DNA of 64,000 nt, from NCBI RefSeq assembly GCF_000025265.1, contig NC_013739.1:5070001-5134000 (forward strand), given 5' to 3'. The DNA is from Conexibacter woesei DSM 14684 (GTDB lineage: Bacteria; Actinomycetota; Thermoleophilia; Solirubrobacterales; Solirubrobacteraceae). The first letter of the stretch is position 1. Every line of letters starts with the position of its first letter. The notes beneath the pieces are model-generated. The model was not told the DNA's origin. It ran no database searches and was given only the letters and a program-made list of their open reading frames with translations. Made by a program: the position numbers and the translations under genes. Of the stretch, positions 1-9,100 are shown piece after piece.

Positions 1-485
1 AGGCGGTCGCGCGCGAGGCGCTCGGCGAGGTCCGCGAGACCGTCAGCGGCTACCGCCGGCCGACGCTCGCCGGCGAGCTGGCGGGCGCGCGGATGGCGCT
101 CGGCGCGGCCGGGATCGAGATGCGCGTGCGCGAGCGGCACCCGCGCGACGAGCTGCCGGCCGACGTCGAGGCGCTGCTCGCGTGGGCGGTGCGCGAAGGG
201 ACGACGAACGTGATCCGCCACAGCGGCGCGCACCGCTGCGAGATCGCGATCGAGCCGCGCGACGGCGGGACGAGTGCGGAGATCAACGACGACGGGAGCG
301 GCATCGACAGCGCGGCGGCGCGAACGAACCGCGACGTCAACGGCGCCGGCGGCAACGGCCTCGACGGCCTGCGCGAGCGGGCGGCGCAGCTGGCCGGGTG
401 CGTCGAGGCGGGCGCCCGCCCCGAGGGCGGGTTCAGGCTGCGCGTCGTCGTGCCGCTGCCGCCCGCGCCGGGAGAGGCCGCATGA
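1..485 (+). CDS. Sensor histidine kinase, C-terminal part (cut by window edge)
   Basis: This is the end of a NarL/DesK-type membrane kinase that would phosphorylate the regulator encoded next to it. The open frame enters from the left edge (first full codon at base 3). It shows the end of the dimerisation helix (EALGEVRETVSGYR), then a GHKL ATPase domain with an N-box-like segment (EGTTNVIRHSGA) and a G1-like block (DDGSGID), followed by a glycine-rich GNGLDGLRERA segment. The frame has no upstream stop inside the window, so the ATG at 93 is internal and not the start. The stop overlaps the start of the regulator gene as ATGA, so the two are translationally coupled. The N-terminal sensor part lies outside the window, so the signal is unknown. 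Confidence 0.85.
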   Translation, partial: AVAREALGEVRETVSGYRRPTLAGELAGARMALGAAGIEMRVRERHPRDELPADVEALLAWAVREGTTNVIRHSGAHRCEIAIEPRDGGTSAEINDDGSGIDSAAARTNRDVNGAGGNGLDGLRERAAQLAGCVEAGARPEGGFRLRVVVPLPPAPGEAA

Positions 486-1087
486 TCCGCGTGCTGCTCG
501 CCGAGGACCAGGCGATGGTGCGCGGCGCGATCGCGAGCCTGCTCGGGCTGGAGCACGACATCGTCGTCGTCGCCGAGGTCGGCCGCGGCGACGAGGTCGT
601 CGGCGCGGCCGCGACGAGCCGCCCCGACGTCGCGCTGCTCGACATCGAGATGCCGGGGATGACCGGCCTCGACGCCGCCGCGGCGCTCCACTCCGCGCTG
701 CCCGACTGCAAGGTCGTGATCCTCACGACGTTCGGCCGTCCCGGCTACCTGCGCCGCGCGATGGCCGACGGCGCCGCCGGCTTCATGCTGAAGGACGCGC
801 CCGCGAGCGAGCTGGCGGCCGCGATCCGGCGCGCCGTCGCGGGCGAGCGGATCGTCGACCCCGGCCTCGCCGCGGCGGCGCTGAGCACCGGCGACAGCCC
901 GCTGACGCCGCGCGAGCGCGAGGTGCTCGCCGCCGCCCGCACCGAGGGCACGGTCGCCGAGCTGGCGTCCGCGCTGCACCTCTCCCACGGCACCGCCCGC
1001 AACCACCTCTCCGCGATCATGCGCAAGCTCGGCGCAAACAGCCGGATCGAGGCGATCCGGATCGCCGAGGAGCGCGGCTGGCTGTAG
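482..1087 (+). CDS. NarL/LuxR-family response regulator
   Basis: A DNA-binding response regulator of 201 residues. The receiver domain covers about residues 1-120, with acidic pocket residues near E8-D9, the phosphoacceptor D54 (LLDIEMPG), T82/T83 and K104 (FMLKDA). A linker leads to a LuxR-type helix-turn-helix at about 138-201 (SPLTPREREVLAA, then the recognition helix region SHGTARNHLSAIMRKL). Its start overlaps the kinase stop by four bases, so the pair is a two-component system in one operon. Nothing after it on the same strand is close enough to be clearly co-transcribed. Its target genes cannot be told from the sequence. Confidence 0.92.
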   Translation: MIRVLLAEDQAMVRGAIASLLGLEHDIVVVAEVGRGDEVVGAAATSRPDVALLDIEMPGMTGLDAAAALHSALPDCKVVILTTFGRPGYLRRAMADGAAGFMLKDAPASELAAAIRRAVAGERIVDPGLAAAALSTGDSPLTPREREVLAAARTEGTVAELASALHLSHGTARNHLSAIMRKLGANSRIEAIRIAEERGWL

Positions 1088-1130
1088 CGCGATCCGGCAT
1101 CTCCCCCATCCGCCGAGATGGCGAGCGGCG

Positions 1131-1136
1131 TACGGT
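1131..1136 (+). promoter_or_regulatory. Candidate leaderless -10 element
   Basis: TACGGT ends six bases before the ATG at 1143, the spacing expected if transcription starts on the first base of the start codon. No Shine-Dalgarno is visible in front of that ATG. The same TANNNT-plus-6/7 layout recurs before several other genes in the window. Confidence 0.45.
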
Positions 1137-1142
1137 TGTCCG

Positions 1143-2546
1143 ATGCATGCGACACCGTCTCTCCCCACCGCCGCCGCCACCGACCTGGACGCGTTGCGCG
1201 CTCAGCTCGGCGGGGCCGTCGCGACGCCCGGCGACGCGTCGTATGACGCGCTGCGGGCCAGCTGGAACCTGACCTTCGACCAGCGGCCCGCGCTCGTCGT
1301 CGAGGCGGCCGACGGCGACGACGTCGTCGCCGCGCTGCGGTTCGCGGACGCGCACGACCTCGCCGTCACGGTCCAGTCGACCGGCCACGGCGCCGGGCAG
1401 ACGTGCGACGGCGGGCTGCTCGTGCGGACCGGGCGGCTGCGCGAGGTCGCCGTCGACGCTGCGGCGCGCACGCTGCGCGTCGGCGCCGGCGCGCGGTGGA
1501 CCGACGTGATCCCGCACACGGCGCCGCACGGGCTCGCGCCGCTGGTCGGCTTCAACGCCCACGTCGGCGTCGCCGGCTACACGCTCGGCGGCGGCCTCGG
1601 CTGGCTGGGGCGGACGCACGGGCTGGCGGTCGACAGCGTCCGCGCGCTCGACGTCGTGCTGCCGGACGCGACGCGCGTGCGCGCGACCGCGGAGACAGAG
1701 GCCGAGCTGTTCTGGGGCCTGCGCGGCGGCGGCTCGAACTTCGGCGTGGTCGTCGCGCTCGAGCTGGAGCTGGTCGCGGCGCCCGAGCTGTTCGGCGGCA
1801 TGGTCCTCTACCCGGGCGCGCGCGCCGCCGAGGTGATCGCCGCCTACGCGGAGTGGATCGCGACCGTCCCGGACGAGGTCACCAGCAACTGCGCCGTGAT
1901 CCGCATCCCTCCGGCGCCGGCTGTCCCGGAGCCGCTGCGCGGGCTGACAGTCGTCGCGATCGGCGCCTGCGTGCTCGGTGGCGCGGCCCGCGCGCAGGAG
2001 CTGCTGGCGCCGGTGCGCTCGCTGGGCGACCCCGTCGTCGACATGATGCGCCCGCTCGCCCCCGGCGACCTCGGCGAGGTCGCGATGGACCCAGTCGACC
2101 CGATGCCGGCCGCCGGCCACGCGGAGCTGGTGCGAGCGCTGACGCCCGAGCTGCAGGCGCTGCTGGCGAGCATGGCCGAGGGGGAGCGTCCGCTCGCGAT
2201 CGTCGAGGTGCGCCACCTCGGGGCCGCAATCGCCCGCGCTGGCACGACCACGCCGCTCGCCCCGCTCGACGGCGAGCTGATGTTCCACGTCGAGGCGGCC
2301 ACGCCGCCCGGGCCAGCCGGCGAGGCGGCGCGCGCGGCCGTCGCGGAGCTGGCGGCGACGCTGAAGCCGCATGCGACCGGCGCGATGCTGCCGAGCTTCC
2401 TCGGCGAGATCGAGACCGGTCCCGCGCGGATCGCCCAGGCGTACACGCCGCAGTCGCGCCCACGCCTGGCCGAGCTGAAGCGCACGTGCGACCCCGGCGA
2501 CCGCTTCCGCTTCGGCCGCCCGATCCCGCGCGACTGGGCGGACTGA
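1143..2546 (+). CDS. FAD-linked oxidase (berberine bridge enzyme/6-hydroxynicotine oxidase type)
   Basis: A 467-residue flavoprotein oxidase of the FAD_binding_4/BBE families. The PP-loop FAD domain covers about residues 45-220. H82 in STGHGAG sits where the 8-alpha-histidyl flavin link is found in the family. The second loop (GYTLGGGLGWLGRTHGL) has no cysteine where bicovalent members have one, so a monocovalent or non-covalent flavin is expected. The C-terminal BBE motif is present (YTPQSRPRLAELKRTCDPGDRFRFGRPIP). There is no signal peptide, so it is likely cytoplasmic. The substrate cannot be told: the family oxidises sugars, alkaloids and polyketides. It appears to be a single gene with its own leaderless promoter. 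Confidence 0.85.
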   Translation: MHATPSLPTAAATDLDALRAQLGGAVATPGDASYDALRASWNLTFDQRPALVVEAADGDDVVAALRFADAHDLAVTVQSTGHGAGQTCDGGLLVRTGRLREVAVDAAARTLRVGAGARWTDVIPHTAPHGLAPLVGFNAHVGVAGYTLGGGLGWLGRTHGLAVDSVRALDVVLPDATRVRATAETEAELFWGLRGGGSNFGVVVALELELVAAPELFGGMVLYPGARAAEVIAAYAEWIATVPDEVTSNCAVIRIPPAPAVPEPLRGLTVVAIGACVLGGAARAQELLAPVRSLGDPVVDMMRPLAPGDLGEVAMDPVDPMPAAGHAELVRALTPELQALLASMAEGERPLAIVEVRHLGAAIARAGTTTPLAPLDGELMFHVEAATPPGPAGEAARAAVAELAATLKPHATGAMLPSFLGEIETGPARIAQAYTPQSRPRLAELKRTCDPGDRFRFGRPIPRDWAD

Positions 2547-2648
2547 GCGCCGAACGCGCCGAACCCGCGTGCGTGCTGCGGCAGGGGCGCTACCCTGCCG
2601 CTTGACACGTTGTCGAAACGCCCCCGTTCGGAAGAGGAATCGCCCGCC

Positions 2649-3902
2649 ATGGAAGCCATCACGGAACTGCCGGAGACGCCGGACGCCGAAGTCTCCTTCT
2701 CGCTGGAGCTGACACAGGACCAGAAGGACGTGCGCGACTGGGTGCACGGCTTCGCCGAGAACGTGGTGCGCCCCGCCGCCTCCGAGTGGGACGAGCGCGA
2801 GGAGACGCCGTGGCCGGTGATCCAGGAGGCCGCGAAGATCGGCCTCTACGGGTTCGAGGGGCTCGCGCAGTTCTTCGCCGACCCGACGGGGCTCTCGCTC
2901 CCGATCGTCAACGAGGAGCTGTTCTGGGGCGACGCCGGCATCGGCATGGCGATCATGGGCTCCGGTCTCGCGGCCGCCGGGATCTTCTCCAACGGCACCG
3001 GCGAGCAGATCGGCGAGTGGATCCCGCAGTGCTTCGGCACCGCCGACGATCCGCAGATCGCCGCGTTCTGCGTCTCCGAGCCCGACGCCGGCTCCGACGT
3101 CTCTGCCCTGCGCACGCGCGCGAAGTACGACTCGGCGAAGGACGAGTGGGTCCTCAACGGCCAGAAGGCGTGGGCGACCAACGGCGGGATCGCGAACGTG
3201 CACGTGATCGTCGCCTCCGTCGACCCCGAGCTGGGCTCGCGCGGGCAGGCGTCGTTCATCATCCCGCCGAACACGCCCGGCCTCGTGATGGGGACGAAGG
3301 TCAGAAAGCACGGCCTGCGCGCCTCGCACACGGCCGACGTCTTCCTCGACGACTGCCGCATCCCGGGCTCCTGCCTCCTGGGCGGCAAGGAGAAGCTCGA
3401 TGCCCGCCTCGCCCGCGTGCGCGAGGGCGTCAAGTCGCGCGGCCAGGCGGCGATGGCGACGTTCGAGGCGTCGCGTCCGACGGTCGGAGCGCAGGCGCTC
3501 GGGATCGCCCGCGCGGCGTACGAGTACGCGCTCGACTACGCGAAGGAGCGCAGACAGTTCGGCCGAGCGATCATCGAGAACCAAGCGATCGCGTTCACGC
3601 TCGCGGACATAAAGCTGGAGATCGACGCCGCGCGACTGCTCGTCTGGCGCGCGTCGTGGATGGGCCGCAACCAGGTCCCGTTCAGAAACGCCGAAGGCTC
3701 GATGTCGAAGCTGAAGGCCGGCGAGGTGGCGGTCTGGGCGACCGAGCGTGCGATCCAGATCCTCGGCGGCAACGGCTACACGCGCGAGTTCCCGGTCGAG
3801 CGGATGCACCGCGACGCGAAGATCTACACGATCTTCGAGGGCACCTCGGAGATCCAGCGGCTCGTGATCGCCCGCGCGATCTCGGGCGTGCAGATCAGAT
3901 AG
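2649..3902 (+). CDS. Acyl-CoA dehydrogenase
   Basis: A 417-residue FAD-dependent acyl-CoA dehydrogenase that introduces the 2,3 double bond in acyl-CoA during fatty or branched-acid breakdown. The N-terminal helical domain is followed by the middle domain signature ([20 protein letters not shown], then [10 protein letters not shown]) and the C-terminal helical domain with RRQFGRAI and [16 protein letters not shown]. The catalytic glutamate is E397 in the [13 protein letters not shown] motif. I chose the ATG at 2649 because AGAGGA lies 11 bases upstream; an in-frame TTG at 2610 would add an unconserved tail. No electron-transfer flavoprotein or thiolase gene lies nearby. The chain length preference is unknown. 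Confidence 0.92.
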   Translation: MEAITELPETPDAEVSFSLELTQDQKDVRDWVHGFAENVVRPAASEWDEREETPWPVIQEAAKIGLYGFEGLAQFFADPTGLSLPIVNEELFWGDAGIGMAIMGSGLAAAGIFSNGTGEQIGEWIPQCFGTADDPQIAAFCVSEPDAGSDVSALRTRAKYDSAKDEWVLNGQKAWATNGGIANVHVIVASVDPELGSRGQASFIIPPNTPGLVMGTKVRKHGLRASHTADVFLDDCRIPGSCLLGGKEKLDARLARVREGVKSRGQAAMATFEASRPTVGAQALGIARAAYEYALDYAKERRQFGRAIIENQAIAFTLADIKLEIDAARLLVWRASWMGRNQVPFRNAEGSMSKLKAGEVAVWATERAIQILGGNGYTREFPVERMHRDAKIYTIFEGTSEIQRLVIARAISGVQIR

Positions 3903-3916
3903 CGCCCGCGCCCGCT

Positions 3917-3946
3917 GTATACGCATCCGACACAGGTGCGTATACT
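3917..3946 (+). promoter_or_regulatory. Operator and promoter of the toxin-antitoxin pair
   Basis: A perfect 9-bp inverted repeat, GTATACGCA at 3917-3925 and TGCGTATAC at 3937-3945, with half-site centres 20 bp apart (about two helical turns). The right arm overlaps TATACT at 3941-3946, which lies six bases before the antitoxin ATG and fits a leaderless -10. A bound antitoxin would block RNA polymerase, so this is the expected autoregulatory site. The layout is seen directly; the regulator binding is inferred. Confidence 0.75.
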
Positions 3947-3952
3947 GCCGGC

Positions 3953-4192
3953 ATGGGACGAACGGTGACGATCCGCGCGCGCGCCGAGACGCGCGACGAG
4001 CTCAACAGACTCGCAGCGGCGGTCGGGCTGACCGTCCCCGAACTGCTCGACCAGCTCGCCGAGCGCGAGCGCGACCGGCGCCTCCTGCGCAGCGGTCTCG
4101 AGACGCTCGCGTCGATGGACGGCGTCACACGCGACGCCTACATGGCCGAGTTCGGCGAGTGGGACGACGCTCCGCTCGCCGAGTCGGCATGA
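3953..4192 (+). CDS. MazE/RHH-type antitoxin
   Basis: A 79-residue antitoxin partner of the MazF-like toxin that follows. The first 45 residues look like a ribbon-helix-helix DNA-binding domain (RTVTIRARAETRDELNRLAAAVGLTVPELLDQL). The charged C-terminal third (residues 46-79, acidic FGEWDDAPLAE) would wrap the toxin. It overlaps the toxin start as ATGA. The ATG at 3953 is favoured because a TATACT -10 and a palindromic operator sit directly in front of it. It should bind the toxin and repress its own promoter. The family name is inferred from order, size and partner; the exact antitoxin subfamily is not certain. Confidence 0.8.
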   Translation: MGRTVTIRARAETRDELNRLAAAVGLTVPELLDQLAERERDRRLLRSGLETLASMDGVTRDAYMAEFGEWDDAPLAESA

Positions 4193-4536
4193 CCGGCCCG
4201 CGCCAGGGCGAGGTGTGGTGGACGCGCCTCGACCCGACGCGGGGCAGCGAGATCCGCAAGACACGCCCCGCGCTCGTGCTGAGCAACGACGCGCTCCACC
4301 GCCTCCCGCTCAGCCTCGCGATCGTCGTGCCGCTGACGACGACGCGCACCGGCAGCGCGCTGCACGTCGAGGTGTCCCTGCCGCACGGCACGACGCAGCG
4401 CGTCGCGTACGCGCTGCCGGAGCAGATGCGGTCGGTATCGCACACGCGACTCGTCAGACGGATCGCGCGCGTCTCCCCCGCGACGCTCGAGGCGACGCGG
4501 CACCGGCTCAGCCTGCTGCTGCGCGACGACCTCTGA
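4189..4536 (+). CDS. MazF/PemK-type mRNA interferase toxin
   Basis: A 115-residue toxin of the MazF/PemK family, which cut mRNA at short sites and stop growth when the antitoxin is lost. The family hallmark is clear at the N terminus: RQGEVWWTRLDPTRGSEIRKTRPALVLSND, with the conserved Arg of RKTRPALV. The middle VVPLTTTRTG segment matches the conserved strand with the catalytic Thr/Ser region, and ALPEQMRSVSHTRL matches the later E/Q-Q-R region. Length is normal for the family. It is co-transcribed with and translationally coupled to the antitoxin. Cleavage specificity cannot be read from sequence. Confidence 0.92.
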   Translation: MTGPRQGEVWWTRLDPTRGSEIRKTRPALVLSNDALHRLPLSLAIVVPLTTTRTGSALHVEVSLPHGTTQRVAYALPEQMRSVSHTRLVRRIARVSPATLEATRHRLSLLLRDDL

Positions 4537-4561
4537 GCGGCGCCGCTTCGGCCGCCGCCGC

Positions 4562-5287
4562 TCAGCCGCGGCGGGTGCGCAGCAGCTCGTCGAGCGTGCG
4601 GCCGGAGGCGGCGGCCTCGGTCGCCAGCGCGACACCGACGTAGCGCAGGTGCCACGGCTCGTACGCGTAGCCGGTGACATCCTCCTTGCCGCGCGGGTAG
4701 CGGACGACGAAGCCGTGCGCGGCGGCGTGGCGCTCGAGCCAGCGCGCGGCGCGGGTGCCGGCGAAGCAGCCGCTCGCGGCGCAGCGGCCGTCGGCGCCGG
4801 CTATGTCGATCGCGAGCCCGGTCTGGTGCTCGCTGTGGCCAGCGCGGGCGCTCACGTGCGCGGCGTTCTCGACGCCGCGCGCGTCGGCGTAGCCGGCGAA
4901 CAGCGCCCGCTGGGAGGCGAACGAGCGGAACCCCGACACCCCGGCGAGCCGGACGCCGTCACGGCGGGCGGCGGCGAACATCCGCTCCAGCCCGCGCGCG
5001 GCGCCCCGCCGCAGCAGGCGCGCGTCGCCGTCCACCCCGGCGAGGAAGCGCACGCGCGGCGCGACGAGGTCGCGCGGGCGGTAGCGCGCCGGCAGGCCGC
5101 GGCGCTTGTCGACGAGCACGTCGGCGCGTTCGCGCGCGGCGGCGTCGAGCGCGGCACGCGTCGCCTGCCGATGCGACTCCTGCGCCGCCGGCAGCTCAGG
5201 CGCCAGCGGCACCGGGAGCAGCGGCGCGCGGGCTCTGGCGGCGGCGAGCAGCGCGAGGACGGACAGGAGCGTGACGACGGTGCGCAT
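4562..5287 (-). CDS. VanY-type D-alanyl-D-alanine carboxypeptidase, secreted
   Basis: A 241-residue zinc peptidase of the M15/VanY family that trims the terminal D-Ala from peptidoglycan stem peptides. Residues 1-20 form a signal sequence (MRTVVTLLSVLALLAAARA). The catalytic domain shows SGFRSFASQ at about 118-126. The zinc-site motif SEHQTGLAID places H154 and D161 as ligands, and EPWH gives E210 as general base and H213 as third ligand. All catalytic residues are present, so it should be active outside the membrane. It is convergent with the toxin gene, 25 bases away. It is probably transcribed alone, since a hairpin separates it from the gene upstream. Confidence 0.9.
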   Translation of the reverse strand: MRTVVTLLSVLALLAAARARAPLLPVPLAPELPAAQESHRQATRAALDAAARERADVLVDKRRGLPARYRPRDLVAPRVRFLAGVDGDARLLRRGAARGLERMFAAARRDGVRLAGVSGFRSFASQRALFAGYADARGVENAAHVSARAGHSEHQTGLAIDIAGADGRCAASGCFAGTRAARWLERHAAAHGFVVRYPRGKEDVTGYAYEPWHLRYVGVALATEAAASGRTLDELLRTRRG

Positions 5288-5353
5288 GACGGGCGGCCCC
5301 GCGGAGGCGACAGGTCCGCGCGGACCGTCGTCCAGCGTAGCTCAGCGTCCCCC

Positions 5354-5375
5354 GCAATCGGCGCCAGCCGATTGC
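5354..5375 (-). terminator. Hairpin terminator candidate
   Basis: Perfect 9-bp stem GCAATCGGC / GCCGATTGC with a GCCA loop, 24 bases past the stop of the minus-strand gene at 5399-6181 and before the VanY gene. No T-run follows, as is common in very GC-rich genomes. A partial copy of the stem sequence (gatcggcgccagccgg) lies immediately to its right. Confidence 0.55.
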
Positions 5376-5398
5376 GCAAGCTGATCGGCGCCAGCCGG

Positions 5399-6181
5399 TC
5401 AGCCGATCTCGGTGGAGGCGGCGCCCTCGACCTTGCCGAACGCGCAGCGGAACGCCTCCGGCTGGCTGACCGCCTTCGCGCCCGCGAAGCCGCCCTTGTC
5501 CCTGTTGTCGTAGACGGTCACGTACTGGAGCGTCTCCGGCAACGGGTTGGCGGGCAGCGGCACCGGATCGGGCTCGCCGGTCTTCGGATCGCCCTTGGCG
5601 CCGTCCGAGACGCCCATCGAGCCGGCCGCGGAGGAGCCGGCCGCGGTCGTGATCAGCGTCGAGGACATCTCGCGTCTGTCCTTCAGGCCGTCCGCCGGGT
5701 CGAGGTCGATCGACGCCGTCAGGCGGCTGTCGTCGATCGTCGAGGAGAGCTTCACGCGCTGCGCGGCGCCGATCAGCTGCCCCGCGGTCGGCAGCCAGCC
5801 GCCCAGCTCGACGCACTTCTGCGTCGCGAACAGGTAGTCGTTCTTGCCGACCTCGTCGTCGGCGAGCGGGTAGGTCGCCGCGGACAGGCACCAGCTGCCG
5901 AGGTCGACCGCCTCCGGCGCGCACGTGCCCTGCAGTCTCTCCGCGGTCACCCGCTCGGGACCGAGCGCGTCCGCGACCCGCGCGCGCGGGACCGTCGGCA
6001 GCAGTCTCGCGGCGATCTTGCCGTTCGGCGCGAGCCGAACGACCGGCGCCGGCTTCTTCGCCGTGCGCTTCTTCGCCTTGCCTCTCTGCGCGCCGGCCGG
6101 CACCGTCAGCGCGAGCACGAGCGCCAGCAGCGCGACGAACAGCGCCGCGATCCCGGCGCTGCGGTTGAGTCGTTCGATCAT
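5399..6181 (-). CDS. Exported protein of unknown function
   Basis: 260 residues with an N-terminal membrane segment or signal peptide ([20 protein letters not shown], then VLALTVPAGAQ). A basic stretch (GKAKKRTAKKP) leads into a compact domain with conserved-looking cysteines and tryptophans (GTCAPEAVDLGSWCLSAATYPL, then CVELGGWLPTAGQLIGAAQRVKL). I recall similar 'LGSWCL...WLPTAAQL' proteins in Thermoleophilia but no assigned function. An excellent AGGAGGT lies before the ATG at 6181, and the stop of the upstream giant gene overlaps it as ATGA. It is the last gene of the ftsH-led operon and is followed by a hairpin. Confidence 0.75.
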   Translation of the reverse strand: MIERLNRSAGIAALFVALLALVLALTVPAGAQRGKAKKRTAKKPAPVVRLAPNGKIAARLLPTVPRARVADALGPERVTAERLQGTCAPEAVDLGSWCLSAATYPLADDEVGKNDYLFATQKCVELGGWLPTAGQLIGAAQRVKLSSTIDDSRLTASIDLDPADGLKDRREMSSTLITTAAGSSAAGSMGVSDGAKGDPKTGEPDPVPLPANPLPETLQYVTVYDNRDKGGFAGAKAVSQPEAFRCAFGKVEGAASTEIG

Positions 6182-9100
6182 CGGGACCTCCTGATGGGGC
6201 GAGTTCGGTTCGCGGCGCGTGCGGCGGAGCGCGCGCTCGCGGTGGCAGGCGCCGCGCGGCGGGGGCCGTTGCGGTCGCGGCGGCGCACACCGAGCGTCAG
6301 CGCCGTGCCGGCGAACGCGGCCAGCAGCGCGACGCCGAGCAGCGCCGGCGCCAGCGGCGCGTGCTCGTCCGGGTCGTAGCGGGCGAACGCCGACTGCGAC
6401 TCGGGCGAGACCTCCTCCTCGCGCTTCTGCTCGAAGACGCGCACGGTCGCGCCGCCGGGCGGCGTCGGGCCGGTGAAGCTGGTCGCGGGCGGCGGCGGCG
6501 AGACGCCGACGATCGGCCGCGCGTCCGGCGGACGCAACGGCACATCGCCGGGCACGAGCGCCGGCGGCACGTACGGCGGCGGCTTCGGCGCCGCTCTCGG
6601 CGGTCTCGGCGTGACTCTCGCGAGCACCGGCGGCGGCACGATCGCCGGCGCGGGCGGCGGCGGAGGCGGCGCCGGCGACGGGCTCGGCGCGGGCGCGGGC
6701 GACGGGGCGGGCGCGGGCGGCACCGCGGCAGGCGGCATCGGATCGGTCACCTCTCTGAAGCGGCTCGGGTCGAGCGGCCGCGTGCCGCACGGCTGCTGCA
6801 CCGAGCCCGCCTGCACGGTCACGCGCTGCGAGTAGGAGATCCCGCCGGCCGCCACCGTCAACGTCGTCGTGCCCGGGTTGAACGCGCACAGCAGGCCCGA
6901 CGTCGCCGACGTCACGACCTTGCCGTCGGACCCCTGCAGCGGCTTCCGCAGGTTCGTCGTGTTCGGGTCGACCGCGACGAAGTCCGCGATGTCCGGGTCC
7001 GAGCTGGTGAACGTGTACTCGGGCGCCAGCCGCGTTGCGCAGTTCGCCTGCTGGCAGAGGGCAGCCGGGAAGCTCGTGTACGGGTCCGCCCCGGTCGGGT
7101 TCGGGCTGCCGTCGCCGGCCGAGATCGGCCCCCAGCGGTCGCCGCCGAGCGGGCGGCGGCCGAGCCCCTGGAACAGCGCCGGGCGGCTGCGCCGCAGCAG
7201 CGTCCCGTCGATCGCGACGAGCGCCAGCTGCCGGATCAGCGGCACCAGCCGCGCACCGACCGGCGCGCGGTTGGTCGCCGGATCGCGTCTGGCGACGTCG
7301 AGACTCAGCAGCAGGTAGCCGCTGTCGCCGAAGATCGCGTCGGACTGCTCGGGCTGCTGCGCGTTGGCGATCGGCGAGCGGTAGCCGAGCGTGCCGGTGC
7401 CGTAGGCCGGGATCGTCTGGCTCCCGCCCGCCGGGATCTGCGTCGCGCGCTGCTCCTCGGGCCGCTCGTAGAGGTAGGCGCTCGCGCCCTCGGCGACGAG
7501 CAGCTGCGCGATCCGGTCGCCGTCGGCGGCGACGTTGCTGCGCGGCGTGAAGCGGACGTTGAGGTCGCGGCTGCCGACGACGATCGCCGGGACCCCGCGC
7601 GCTCTCGCGTCCTGCAGCACGCTCCGCAGCCACGGCTCCTGCGGCTCCAGCGGCACCTGGTAGGGGTCGGAGGCCGCGAGCGAGCCGCGCGAGTTGTCGA
7701 TCACGACGACGCGCACGGTGCCGCCGGAGCCGGCCGAGTCGAACGCGTAGTGCGTGCGCGTCCCGACCGAGGAGCCGGTCACGCCCGTCGGCGAGATCCC
7801 GGCCGGGATCTGGCCGGTGCCGAACGGCGCCGGCAGGCCGGCGAAGGCGGAGCGGAAGACGTCGGCCGTGTTCCCGATCGAGTCGGCCGCCGAGACCGCC
7901 GCGTAGACCGGCAGGGGCGCCTGCGCGAGCAGGCCCGCGAGGCGGTTCGCGTCGGCCGCGGGCGTCGCGAGCGCCGACGTCGTCGGCAGGCGGCCGCCGG
8001 TGTAGAGCAGCGCGCGCGGGGCGCCCGGCTGGGCGGCGAGGGCGCCGAGCGTCTCGCCAAGCGCGCCGACGGCGCGGTCCGGTCCGAGCCCGCCGCCCGC
8101 CAGCAGCGAGCACGGACCGTCGCAGGCGGCGTGGCCGGCGACCGCGAACGTCGCGACGCCGGCGTTGAGCCCGACCGCGCCGCTGCTCGCCGCCGGCGGC
8201 CCCTCGGGCTCGCCGTCCGGCGCGTAGCGGGCGATCGCGGCCGTCTGGACGCGCTCGCGCACGATCGCGCCGACGCCGGTCGCGGCTGTGCCGCGGCCTG
8301 CGTTGTCGGGCTGGCCCGACCAGCCGCCGACCGCCCAGCCGCGCCCGCTCGCGGGATCGAGCGCGAACGCGGCGACCGGATCGGACTTCTGCGGCTTGTC
8401 GTTGCTGACGCCGGCGTAGGCGGCGCGCTGCTCGTCGCGCCAGCCGGCGTCGGTCTCGCGCAGCACGTAGCCGTCGCCGGGCGGCGCGATCGGCGGCAGC
8501 AGCAGGTCGGGGACGCTCGGATCGGTCGGCGGCAGGACCGTCGGCGCGGGCCAGCCGGCGTCGGGCGCGACCGCGACGATCGCGCGCACGCCCGCCGGCG
8601 TGCGCACGCCGGCGGCCGCGACGACGGTCACGTTCGGCAGCGGCGCGGCGGTCGGGCGCCAGGCGGCGCCGGGCGCGTCGCGCACGAACGCGACGCCGCG
8701 ACCGGCGGCGACGGCGCCGCCGTCGGGCAGCCCCGCGACCGTCACGATGCTCGGGGGCGACGCGGCGCGTGCGAGCAGCTCGTGCAGCCCCGCGTCGACC
8801 TGCCACGCGCCGCCGTCGTTGACGAGCACGTCGCCGCCGGCGGCGACGAGCGCCTGACTGCCCGCGAACGCGATGCTGGTGAGGTCAGCTCTCTCGACGC
8901 CGGCCGGCAGCGGCTGCTGCTCCCACGACTTGCCGTAGCGCAGCAGCACTCCGCCGCGACCGACGGCGTAGCCGCGTTGGCTGTCGCCAGGATCGAACGC
9001 GACGCCCATCAGATTGCCGTCGAACGCGATCGGCGCGGCCGCGTCCTTCTCCCACAGCCCGGTCTCTCTGCGCCACAGCCACATCGCGCCGAGGTCGCCG

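Noticed and set aside
2602-2607. TTGACA as a -35 for the acyl-CoA dehydrogenase
   Set aside because: No acceptable -10 lies 16-18 bp downstream; TACCCT at 2591 is an equally weak alternative, so no promoter is called.
5399-8806. A 1135-codon minus-strand frame that would fuse the 260-residue exported protein to upstream sequence
   Set aside because: The upstream part is a low-complexity Arg/Ala shadow of the giant gene; AGGAGGT before the ATG at 6181 and a signal peptide mark the real start.
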